A stretch of DNA of 5,078 bases, taken from assembly GCA_029940175.1 (NCBI GenBank), contig JAOZRM010000212.1:1-5078 (forward strand). Direction: 5' to 3'. This DNA comes from Candidatus Sabulitectum sp. Its GTDB lineage: Bacteria > Fermentibacterota > Fermentibacteria > Fermentibacterales > JCC-6. Of the stretch, positions 1-5,078 are shown one piece after another (the first letter of the stretch is position 1; every line of letters starts with the position of its first letter). The notes beneath the pieces are model-generated. The model made no database searches. It was not told the DNA's origin and saw only the letters and a program-made list of their open reading frames with translations. The translations under genes and the position numbers were made by a program.

Positions 1-252
1 CCTGTAGTTTTCTTCTGGGCCTGCAAACCTTACCTGGGTGAGTGGAGGTACAAGGGTGAATCACACAAGGCAATGCTTCTTGACGCAGGACATGTGTGTC
101 AAAATTTGTATCTTGCAGCTGAAAGCCTGAACCTGGGCACTGTGGCAATAGCAGCATACTCGCAGGAAAAAGTTGATGAACTGCTCAAACTGGACGGGAA
201 GGATGAGTTTGTAGTGTACCTTGCTCCAGTGGGAAGAGTGGAGAATAGCTGA
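1..252 (+). CDS. SagB/ThcOx-type nitroreductase family protein, C-terminal part (5' end outside window)
   Basis: Frame 1 is open from the window edge and gives 83 residues ending in TGA at 250-252. The visible part contains DAGHVCQNLYLAAESLNLGT (about residues 28-47 of the fragment) followed by VDELLKLDG and FVVYLAPVGRVE. This arrangement is typical of the C-terminal half of SagB/ThcOx-like FMN-dependent nitroreductases: the 'DAGHxxQNLYLAAExLGLGT' helix and the closing 'YLAPVG' strand. Family members are cytoplasmic flavoproteins. Some oxidise azolines in peptide natural products, but many stand-alone copies in anaerobes have no known substrate. No peptide-modification partner gene (cyclodehydratase or precursor) is visible here, so a stand-alone oxidoreductase is the safer reading. 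The N-terminal FMN-binding residues and the start codon lie outside the window. The next gene on the same strand begins 134 nt downstream. The family call is firm; the substrate is unknown. Confidence 0.85.
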   Translation, partial: PVVFFWACKPYLGEWRYKGESHKAMLLDAGHVCQNLYLAAESLNLGTVAIAAYSQEKVDELLKLDGKDEFVVYLAPVGRVENS

Positions 253-317
253 AAATCAGGGTAGGTTTTTTCGCTTATTTATCGTATACTCAGCATTCGC
301 AATTACATGATAACTTA

Positions 318-349
318 TTGATGCAACCTGACTTAGGCATATTTATTAT
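318..349 (+). promoter_or_regulatory. Weak candidate sigma70-type promoter upstream of the cotransporter gene
   Basis: TTGATG (318-323) matches a -35 box at four of six bases. TATTAT (344-349) matches a -10 box at five of six, but the spacer is 20 nt, longer than usual. TATTTA (340-345) gives a 16-nt spacer with a poorer -10 match. The position, about 40-70 nt before the TTG start, is reasonable. The consensus used is that of E. coli and may not apply to this organism. Confidence 0.2.
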
Positions 350-377
350 GGAAATACAGTTTCCTGAAACCATTCAT

Positions 378-381
378 GGAG
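378..381 (+). promoter_or_regulatory. Ribosome-binding site deciding the TTG start of the cotransporter
   Basis: GGAG lies 5 nt before TTG at 387-389. The codon just upstream of that TTG (384-386) is an in-frame TAA, so no earlier start is possible. The ATG at 376-378 overlaps this site but is in another frame and meets a stop after three codons. The GGAG partly sits in a short inverted repeat (CCAT 370-373 with ATGG 376-379) that could reduce access to it. Confidence 0.65.
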
Positions 382-386
382 TTTAA

Positions 387-2597
387 TTGAGTAGTTCAGA
401 CGTAGAAACAGCTCCTAAATTTGGCACTTTTCTTGGGGTGTTCACGCCTAGCGTTTTGACCATCCTCGGTCTTGTTCTTTACCTCAGAATAGGGTGGGTT
501 GTAGGTAATCTGGGGCTGCCCGAAACCATTCTGATCGTACTCATAGCAAGCTCAATAACATTCATCACCGGGCTAAGCGCCTCTGCAATTGCAACCAATA
601 TCAAAATTGGCGTGGGTGGTGAGTACTACATGATATCTCACAGTCTCGGTCTTGAATTTGGAGGAGCCATCGGCATACCTCTTTACCTCTGTCGAACTCT
701 CAGCCTGACCTTTTACAGTTTCGGACTTGCCGAGGGTGTATCACTTATGGTAACTCGATGGGTGGGTCAGATGCCGGAATATGCTGTCCCGGCAATTGCT
801 GCAGCTATAATTATTGTGGTTACTGCCCTCTCTGGAAAAAGTGCGTCACTGGCACTGAAAATGCAGATCCCAATAATGATCGCTGTAGCTGTCTCAATAG
901 CTGCGCTTATAATCGGTGCAGTTTCCACTGGTTACAGAGCACCTGAAATGGTGTCCACATACAGAACAGCTCCCCAGGGCTTCTGGTATGTTTTTGCGAT
1001 CTTCTTCCCTGCCGTGACTGGCTTCACTGCAGGAATAGGGATGAGTGGTGATCTTAAGAACTCAAGAAAGAGCATTCCAAGAGGAACGCTGCTGGCGGTT
1101 CTTACTGGAACAATAATATATGTACTCGTTCCTGTTATTTTTTCAGTAACCAATGCAGTTGGTTTTGAAGAACTGGCACAACCGGGTGTAGAAGCTTGGA
1201 CAACCACAGCATTTCTTGGAAGTTTGCTTGTGTTCGCAGGAATGTGGGGAGCCATACTTTCATCGGCATTTGGCAGCGCACTCACAGGCCCAAGAGTTCT
1301 TCAGGCCCTTTCAGAAGACAGGCTTGCTCCTAAATTTCTTTCCAGGCTATCAGATAAAGGTCAGCCTGCAATCGCAACATGGATAACAGGAGCTCTTGCT
1401 CTTACTGCTGTTCTTCTTGGCTCTCTGAATGCTGTAGCTCAGTTTGTCACGATCCTCTTTCTGACTCTTTACGTTATCATAAATTTCAGTGCTGCACTGG
1501 AAAAACTGGTTCGCGATCCATCTTATCGCCCAACCATAAATGTTCCCTGGTATGTATCAATACTGGGCTCTCTGGGTGCCATATTTGTTATGCTGCTACT
1601 TAATCCAGTAGCCTGCTTAATTGCCATCATAATTGAAGTATTGATTTACCTGACACTTCGAAGAAAAGCTCTTGGAAAAAGGTGGGGTGATGTAAGAGCA
1701 GGTTTCTGGTTTGCTCTTACAAGACATGCTCTCATAAAACTTGAGGCACACAAGGTTGATCCCAGGAACTGGCGCCCGAACATTACTGTTTTCACCGAGG
1801 AGATCGAAGAAGAGATTGATATGGTATACCTGGCAACCTGTTTCAATCAGAAAATGGGCGTGCTGAATGTATGCAGGATATTCGAAGGATGGCTCAGCAG
1901 AGACAATCTCAACATTGGGAAGATGGAATCTTTCATGAAGGAAACTCTATCCGATCATGGTCTCTCCGCCTTCTGCAAGGTGAATGTTTCACCTGATTTC
2001 ATCCAGGGAGCAATTGATGTGGCCCAGATCAACGGAGTGGGTCATCTCCGGTCAAATACTGTGATGTTCGGATGGCCAAACGACGATGTCAAACTGGATC
2101 TGATGCTGATGATCATGCGCACCATCTCCAAAATAGGCAGAAGCACAGTCATAACCAAAGTAGCAGATTTAATGGATCAAAATAATTTCAAACAAATAGA
2201 CATCTGGTGGGGTGGCATGGAAAACAACGGAGACATGATGCTTCTTCTTGCACACCTGTTGCGAATGAATCCAAGGTGGAGAAAAGCGAGAATTGTGCTG
2301 AGATCCATAGTGGAAGACCCAGCCGGTAAGGCTGAGGTGGAGAAGTGTCTCTCCGACACAATCAGCTCTGTAAGAATCAAGGCTGAAGGAGAGGTTATTG
2401 TAAACGACTCCCGAGCCAGCATTGCAGAAGTAATAAGAGACCACAGCCAGCATGCGGACATTACTTTCATGGGATTGATGATACCGGAAAGCGGGCGCGA
2501 GCATGAGTACAGCAAGAAACTCATAGAACTCTCAGAAGGGCTGCAGTCGGTTGTTTTTGTAAGAAATGCCAGCGAGTTCTCAGGCAAACTGCTGTAA
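387..2597 (+). CDS. Cation-chloride cotransporter (SLC12/CCC family, NKCC-like)
   Basis: This 736-residue membrane protein belongs to the APC superfamily SLC12 branch, which moves Cl- together with Na+ and/or K+. It opens with KFGTFLGVFTPSVLTILG and RIGWVVG (residues 11-40), the conserved TM1 region. About 12 helices follow to residue 425: TM3 near 93-123, TM6 near 198-217 with FAIFFPAVTGFTAG and SGDL, TM8 near 275-300 with AILSSAF, and TM10 near 350-370 with LYVIINFS. By remembered alignment to NKCC1, the K+ site (Tyr110, Pro208, Thr211) and the Na+ site (Ala289, Ser292, Ser293) are kept, which favours Na+/K+ coupling over KCC-type transport. Residues 440-736 form the cytoplasmic C-terminal domain, starting with the family's NWRP motif (461-464). 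Its ADITFMGL segment (690-697) resembles a universal-stress-protein-like strand, as reported for a Methanosarcina homologue. The long glycosylated ectodomain of animal proteins is absent. The TTG start is forced by an in-frame TAA immediately upstream and supported by GGAG. A plain amino-acid permease is unlikely because of the C-terminal domain. The ion preference is inferred. Confidence 0.92.
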   Translation: MSSSDVETAPKFGTFLGVFTPSVLTILGLVLYLRIGWVVGNLGLPETILIVLIASSITFITGLSASAIATNIKIGVGGEYYMISHSLGLEFGGAIGIPLYLCRTLSLTFYSFGLAEGVSLMVTRWVGQMPEYAVPAIAAAIIIVVTALSGKSASLALKMQIPIMIAVAVSIAALIIGAVSTGYRAPEMVSTYRTAPQGFWYVFAIFFPAVTGFTAGIGMSGDLKNSRKSIPRGTLLAVLTGTIIYVLVPVIFSVTNAVGFEELAQPGVEAWTTTAFLGSLLVFAGMWGAILSSAFGSALTGPRVLQALSEDRLAPKFLSRLSDKGQPAIATWITGALALTAVLLGSLNAVAQFVTILFLTLYVIINFSAALEKLVRDPSYRPTINVPWYVSILGSLGAIFVMLLLNPVACLIAIIIEVLIYLTLRRKALGKRWGDVRAGFWFALTRHALIKLEAHKVDPRNWRPNITVFTEEIEEEIDMVYLATCFNQKMGVLNVCRIFEGWLSRDNLNIGKMESFMKETLSDHGLSAFCKVNVSPDFIQGAIDVAQINGVGHLRSNTVMFGWPNDDVKLDLMLMIMRTISKIGRSTVITKVADLMDQNNFKQIDIWWGGMENNGDMMLLLAHLLRMNPRWRKARIVLRSIVEDPAGKAEVEKCLSDTISSVRIKAEGEVIVNDSRASIAEVIRDHSQHADITFMGLMIPESGREHEYSKKLIELSEGLQSVVFVRNASEFSGKLL

Positions 2598-2610
2598 CGC
2601 CACGCCGTTA
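2595..2610 (+). terminator. Weak hairpin overlapping the cotransporter stop codon
   Basis: TAACG (2595-2599) and CGTTA (2606-2610) form a perfect 5-bp stem with a 6-nt loop, and the stem includes the TAA stop codon. The downstream tract CAATCTCTATCTATCTTATT is pyrimidine-rich but has no T run, so it is not a canonical intrinsic terminator. It is the only stem I could find in the 61-nt gap between the two convergent transcription units. Confidence 0.22.
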
Positions 2611-2658
2611 ACAATCTCTATCTATCTTATTACCTGGTGGAAAACTTTCATTACAAAT

Positions 2659-3783
2659 TCACAGCACAACCCTGTACCCGAAGATTGTACCTGTGCGCCT
2701 CTGTACAGCCGAGAAGTAACCATTGCCGTTGTAGTAAATGTTACTGATTGACGAGTCAGGCAGACAGTAGGTATCAAGATATGTGCCGGATCTGTCAAAC
2801 CGGTCAACCATAGTGACAGGGGCTCTGTCAGATATATTTCGCCCCCTGGACATTTCACCATTATGCATGACATTAAGAAATACCATATTAAGTTCGCCGT
2901 GAGGGCCGATACACAAAGATGAATGTCTTGAAAAAGCCATCCCCCGGAAAGTGTTGGTTTCTTCATGATAGTAGCTTGTGCATTCAGTGATCTCAAAAGG
3001 CATTTCCCTGGTCTCTATCCACGAACTTGATCTTTCACTGATGCATCCAAATACCAGCTTGCTTTCATACATACCCATATACACAACAGAGTCCGGGTGC
3101 AGAAAAATACCCCATACAGTGCAGTATGCTCCACTATTGGGATAAGTAACCCATTCCCCGTCACCAAAGCTGTAAAGAATGCTGTCGGATTGAATGTCTA
3201 CGATGTGCACATCTCCACCAGGTTGTCTCTTGGAAAAAACAGCCAGTCTGTCACTGTCAATAAACGAAAAATCCATTGGCCGTTCAACTGCACCCAGCCT
3301 TCCTATCAAAACACCATCTCTGCTGAGCAGCTCAATAAAGGAAAGACCGTTGTTGATCACACCAATGGTATCTCCGCACACATCAACCTGACCTATACCG
3401 GCAAAAAAGCCAGGGCCCTCTCCTCCTTCGCCGAATTTCCATAAAATTGTTCCTGTGGTATCCATACACACAAGAGACTGTGTGGCTTCATCGGTAACAA
3501 TCAAAGTATCCCCGGTTAAATGAACAAATAGCGGATCGAAGAAGGGCGGATTCGGGTGATACTCTCCGCCGAAAGAGTGAATTCCTTCAAAATGAAGATC
3601 GTACTGTATGGAATCCTCCCAAAGCCCAGTAGCTGAAGACTCCATGTAATCTTCCCACTTCTGCAGGGTATCCTGCATGAGGCTTGTTGAATCCTCCGCA
3701 ACAAGCAAAGAATTGTCCTCTTCACTCACGGAACATGAAGTGAGTAGAAGTATGCATAAAAGAAGAATTGTTACCTTTCGCAC
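2659..3783 (-). CDS. Lipoprotein with six-bladed beta-propeller (second gene of the pair)
   Basis: This 374-residue protein has a clear lipoprotein signal peptide: MRKV, a hydrophobic core, and the lipobox L-T-S-C with the acylated Cys at residue 17. An acidic linker (about 18-60, SVSEEDN at its start) precedes the folded part. From about residue 85 there are repeated strands of propeller type: DTLIVTDEATQSLVCMDTTG then WKFGEGGEGPG (92-125), DTIGVINNGLSFIELLSRDG (138-157), and a late pair, CIGPHGELNM (291-300) and MVDRFDRSGTYLDTYCLP (325-342). The F-G-x-G-G-x-GPG turn is typical of the '6-bladed beta-propeller' lipoprotein family common in Bacteroidota-like bacteria. No catalytic motif is recognisable. 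Its function is unknown, probably binding or scaffolding outside the inner membrane. The residue after Cys is Ser, so under enterobacterial Lol rules it would go to the outer membrane. It starts with GTG (3781-3783) behind AGGAG, 51 nt after the stop of its upstream paralogue. It aligns with that paralogue along most of its length but is clearly diverged. Confidence 0.82.
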   Translation of the reverse strand: MRKVTILLLCILLLTSCSVSEEDNSLLVAEDSTSLMQDTLQKWEDYMESSATGLWEDSIQYDLHFEGIHSFGGEYHPNPPFFDPLFVHLTGDTLIVTDEATQSLVCMDTTGTILWKFGEGGEGPGFFAGIGQVDVCGDTIGVINNGLSFIELLSRDGVLIGRLGAVERPMDFSFIDSDRLAVFSKRQPGGDVHIVDIQSDSILYSFGDGEWVTYPNSGAYCTVWGIFLHPDSVVYMGMYESKLVFGCISERSSSWIETREMPFEITECTSYYHEETNTFRGMAFSRHSSLCIGPHGELNMVFLNVMHNGEMSRGRNISDRAPVTMVDRFDRSGTYLDTYCLPDSSISNIYYNGNGYFSAVQRRTGTIFGYRVVL

Positions 3784-3789
3784 CTCGCA

Positions 3790-3794
3790 CTCCT
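3790..3794 (-). promoter_or_regulatory. Ribosome-binding site for the GTG-initiated lipoprotein gene
   Basis: On the minus strand AGGAG stands 6 nt before GTG (3781-3783). This supports GTG as the true start. The peptide that follows, MRKVTILLLC, is a normal lipoprotein signal-peptide beginning with two basic residues. Confidence 0.7.
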
Positions 3795-3834
3795 AACAAA
3801 ACAATTGCAAATGAGCTTCTTAATGGAAACCGGG

Positions 3835-4962
3835 TCACAAATCCAAAAAATACAATTTCTGATAACCATCCAGAGGATCCAGTTCCCAGGCCAGTATCCC
3901 CTGCTCTGTAATTTCTGTGTTCCAACAGCTGCTGAACTCAGGAAAAACAGCATGGCGAAGAAGGCTGCCATTTAAATCGTAAATATCAAAGAATAAGTCT
4001 CTACGTGTTCCAAGGCTTACCCATAAGTTTCCGTCGGGTCCGATTCCCACATCACCGGTCAGATTCTTGTAGATTGCAGGATGAAACTCAAAACGGGGAG
4101 GCCTGCCGCCACTTAGAAAGCGATAGTAGGCATTCATGTTGTTTATCTCACCGGCAATCTCTTCCGGTGTTTTTTCGACAGGAAGTACATCTCTAGTGAA
4201 ATTGAGTATCTCAACACCGCTGGAGTCCCAACTTATAACCCTGTATTCGAATGGATCAGGTGGTGTAAAGTATGTATTTCCATTTCCGTCAGAGGAAGTG
4301 TTGAGTTTGTTGAATACGACAAAAATAATTTCTTCAGATGCATTTGAATATAGATCAGGACTGGCCTCCATGGAGTCCTTCCATAGCAGTGTTTCCCAAC
4401 CCTCCTCACCCCAGTTGCATATTGTCACGGTATGACGAATGAAATCATTTGTTGTGTCTTCGTCATACCTGCAAACCACCATCTTGCTGTTGGAAATGGC
4501 CGATATTCCGTAAGGAGAATTATTAGCCCACAAGCCAATTTCCTCCACAAACTCAAGTGAATCATCGAAAACCACATACCCGCATTTGTTAGACTCGGCA
4601 ATAACAAGCCTGCCATCCGGCAGTACTGTCAAACCTTTAGGCCGTGCGAGCTCACCGGGGCCATCGCCCCTCCTTGAAACCTGCTGGAGATAATTCCCCT
4701 GAAAATCAAAAACCTTCACACAGGTACCAATATCGTCGAGTACAAATATTCTACCCTGTCTATCAATTGCTGCAGCGGCTATGGACCAGAAGGTGTTTGT
4801 AGAGTCACCCATTTCCTCTCCGATCTCAAAAACCAGCTGAAGTGTATCTACTGGAAGAAACAAATGATCTGCATTTGATGATTCAATGTCTTCCTCCCCG
4901 CAACCGGCAATCAGTATCAGCAGTAGAATAGCATTAAAGCATAATGAAACAGGCAAATTCAT
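3835..4962 (-). CDS. Lipoprotein with six-bladed beta-propeller / NHL-like repeats (first gene of the pair)
   Basis: This 375-residue protein has a hydrophobic N-terminus ending in lipobox I-A-G-C, with the acylated Cys at residue 21 followed by acidic GEEDIE. The mature part shows NHL-type blades: AAIDRQGRIFVLDD with VKVFDFQGNYLQQV (64-95), then RRGDGPGELARPKGLTVLPD (97-116) and GRLVIAES (117-124). Late blades are VGIGPDGNLWVSLG (305-318) with FDIYDLNGSLLR (325-336), and a closing strand pair at 350-375. Such propellers usually bind ligands or proteins; no enzyme motif is visible and the function is unknown. The end aligns with that of the downstream gene (IGPDGNLWVSL with IGPHGELNMVF), so the two are paralogues and probably co-transcribed. 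ATG at 4960-4962 is the first possible start because an in-frame TAG lies two codons upstream (4969-4971). Two things are odd: the signal-peptide n-region (MNLPVSLCFN) has no Lys or Arg, and its AGAGGA site is only 2 nt from the ATG. The real N-terminus may therefore differ. Confidence 0.82.
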   Translation of the reverse strand: MNLPVSLCFNAILLLILIAGCGEEDIESSNADHLFLPVDTLQLVFEIGEEMGDSTNTFWSIAAAAIDRQGRIFVLDDIGTCVKVFDFQGNYLQQVSRRGDGPGELARPKGLTVLPDGRLVIAESNKCGYVVFDDSLEFVEEIGLWANNSPYGISAISNSKMVVCRYDEDTTNDFIRHTVTICNWGEEGWETLLWKDSMEASPDLYSNASEEIIFVVFNKLNTSSDGNGNTYFTPPDPFEYRVISWDSSGVEILNFTRDVLPVEKTPEEIAGEINNMNAYYRFLSGGRPPRFEFHPAIYKNLTGDVGIGPDGNLWVSLGTRRDLFFDIYDLNGSLLRHAVFPEFSSCWNTEITEQGILAWELDPLDGYQKLYFLDL

Positions 4963-5027
4963 CTTCCTCTATTCATAGATAGTCCTCTATATTCCAATGG
5001 AGATAGTCCTCTGTATATGCAGTTCAT
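4959..5027 (-). CDS. Possible 22-codon leader ORF overlapping the lipoprotein start (ATGA)
   Basis: On the minus strand a frame is open from ATG at 5025-5027 to TGA at 4959-4961. The TGA overlaps the lipoprotein ATG (4960-4962) as ATGA, the usual geometry for translational coupling. The product would have 22 residues containing YRGLS twice, because the 24-nt repeat period keeps the frame, and it would end in MNRGR. The first ATG has no good ribosome-binding site. The internal ATG at 4974-4976 has AGAGGA (4983-4988) at an ideal 6-nt spacing and would give a pentapeptide, MNRGR. It may be a real leader peptide, or part of the lipoprotein's own N-terminus separated by a one-base change, or chance. 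An open frame this short is not evidence of coding by itself. Confidence 0.22.
   Translation of the reverse strand: MNCIYRGLSPLEYRGLSMNRGR
4965..4970 (-). promoter_or_regulatory. Ribosome-binding site of the first lipoprotein gene, unusually close to ATG
   Basis: AGAGGA on the minus strand ends 2 nt before the ATG at 4960-4962, closer than the usual 5-9 nt. The same hexamer occurs twice more upstream (4983-4988 and 5007-5012) as part of a longer direct repeat. A TTG two codons into the gene would give a more normal spacing of 8 nt and would lose only two residues. Confidence 0.5.
4977..5012. repeat. 12-bp direct repeat AGATAGTCCTCT, two copies with 24-nt period
   Basis: AGATAGTCCTCT occurs exactly at 4977-4988 and 5001-5012. 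The following bases stay similar for a little longer (ATAT after the first copy, GTATAT after the second). On the minus strand each copy reads AGAGGACTATCT and so carries a Shine-Dalgarno-like AGAGGA. The copies sit 15 and 39 nt upstream of the lipoprotein ATG. They could be paired protein-binding sites, a relic of a local duplication, or repeated ribosome landing sites. Confidence 0.75.
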
Positions 5028-5047
5028 TCAGTTGCGTGATAACAATC

Positions 5048-5076
5048 GATAAATTCTCTGGGTGATTGAATCTCAA
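5048..5076 (-). promoter_or_regulatory. Weak candidate promoter for the lipoprotein pair
   Basis: On the minus strand TTGAGA (5071-5076) matches the -35 consensus at five of six bases. It is followed after 17 nt by TTTATC (5048-5053), a poor -10 match at three of six. It lies upstream of the direct repeats and reads towards the lipoprotein genes. The rest of 5028-5078 shows nothing recognisable, and the true promoter may lie beyond the window. Confidence 0.18.
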
Positions 5077-5078
5077 TA

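Larger units (their letters stand above)
253..386 (+). other. Intergenic region between nitroreductase and cation-chloride cotransporter genes
   Basis: This 134-nt spacer is AT-rich and shows no coding sequence. Just after the nitroreductase stop, AAAATC (252-257) can pair weakly with GGTTTT (264-269), running into a T6 tract (266-271). This is at best a poor intrinsic terminator. TATACT at 285-290 resembles a -10 box but has no matching -35 box. CCTGACTTAGG (327-337) is an imperfect palindrome and could be an operator half-site pair. Closer to the gene there are three short overlapping inverted repeats at 350-364, 359-370 and 370-379. Whether the cotransporter has its own promoter or is co-transcribed with the nitroreductase cannot be settled from sequence. 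Confidence 0.5.

Noticed and set aside
1..252. Part of an azoline-containing peptide (SagB) biosynthesis cluster
   Set aside because: No cyclodehydratase, docking protein, precursor peptide or exporter is visible nearby; the family has many stand-alone members.
252..271. Intrinsic terminator after the nitroreductase gene
   Set aside because: The only stem is six weak pairs including a G-U, and its 3' arm consumes most of the T tract, so it is not convincing as a separate feature.
285..290. TATACT as a -10 promoter box
   Set aside because: The bases about 17 nt upstream (TAGGTT) do not resemble a -35 box and there is no extended -10 motif.
932..1285. 117-codon open frame on the minus strand within the cotransporter
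   Set aside because: It is fully antisense to conserved TM5-TM8 coding sequence and has no family resemblance.
387..2597. Annotation as an ordinary amino-acid permease
   Set aside because: The FFPAVTG...SGDL signature, the NWRP motif after TM12 and the roughly 300-residue cytoplasmic C-terminal domain point to the SLC12 branch instead.
2177..2614. 145-codon open frame on the minus strand inside the cotransporter's 3' end
   Set aside because: It lies almost wholly antisense to a strongly supported gene, and its protein is rich in Ser and Cys with no recognisable domain, as expected of a shadow frame.
3097..3444. 115-codon open frame on the plus strand opposite the second lipoprotein
   Set aside because: It is antisense to the beta-propeller gene, has no plausible ribosome-binding context, and its product has no known motif.

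Overview
The window looks bacterial. The coding density is high, the genes are compact with Shine-Dalgarno sites, and two genes carry lipoprotein signal peptides. It holds three complete genes and the 3' end of a fourth. Base composition is moderate and similar across the genes, and I see no insertion sequence, phage gene, tRNA, rRNA or CRISPR array. Lineage cannot be fixed from this much sequence. Tandem lipid-anchored six-bladed beta-propellers beside a SagB-type nitroreductase and a bacterial SLC12 transporter would suit an uncultured member of the FCB/Bacteroidota-like bacteria, but that is an inference from gene content only.

Layout. Positions 1-252 (+) are the last 83 codons of an FMN-dependent SagB/ThcOx-type nitroreductase. 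A 134-nt gap with weak promoter-like sequence and small hairpins leads to 387-2597 (+), a 736-residue cation-chloride cotransporter (SLC12/CCC family). It has a 12-helix membrane core and a full cytoplasmic C-terminal domain. By eye, the residues that bind Na+ and K+ in animal NKCC1 are largely kept. A 61-nt gap then separates this gene from two genes facing it on the minus strand.

The minus-strand pair (4962 down to 3835, then 3783 down to 2659) encodes two lipoproteins of almost equal length, 375 and 374 residues. Both have six-bladed beta-propeller/NHL-like repeats. They lie 51 nt apart with no visible terminator between them, so they are probably one operon of diverged paralogues. Their function is unknown; an extracytoplasmic binding or scaffold role is likely.

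The most curious part is the leader of that operon (about 4959-5027). It has a 12-bp direct repeat with a 24-nt period, and each copy contains AGAGGA. A third AGAGGA is the ribosome-binding site of the first lipoprotein gene. In one frame this leader is open for 22 codons and its stop codon overlaps the lipoprotein start (ATGA). The annotated signal peptide has no positive charge. One extra base near 4964 would join the upstream, better-spaced start to the lipoprotein and supply the missing Arg/Lys. This could be translational coupling, an indel or sequencing error, or a simple duplication. I see no clear sign of a new multi-gene system.
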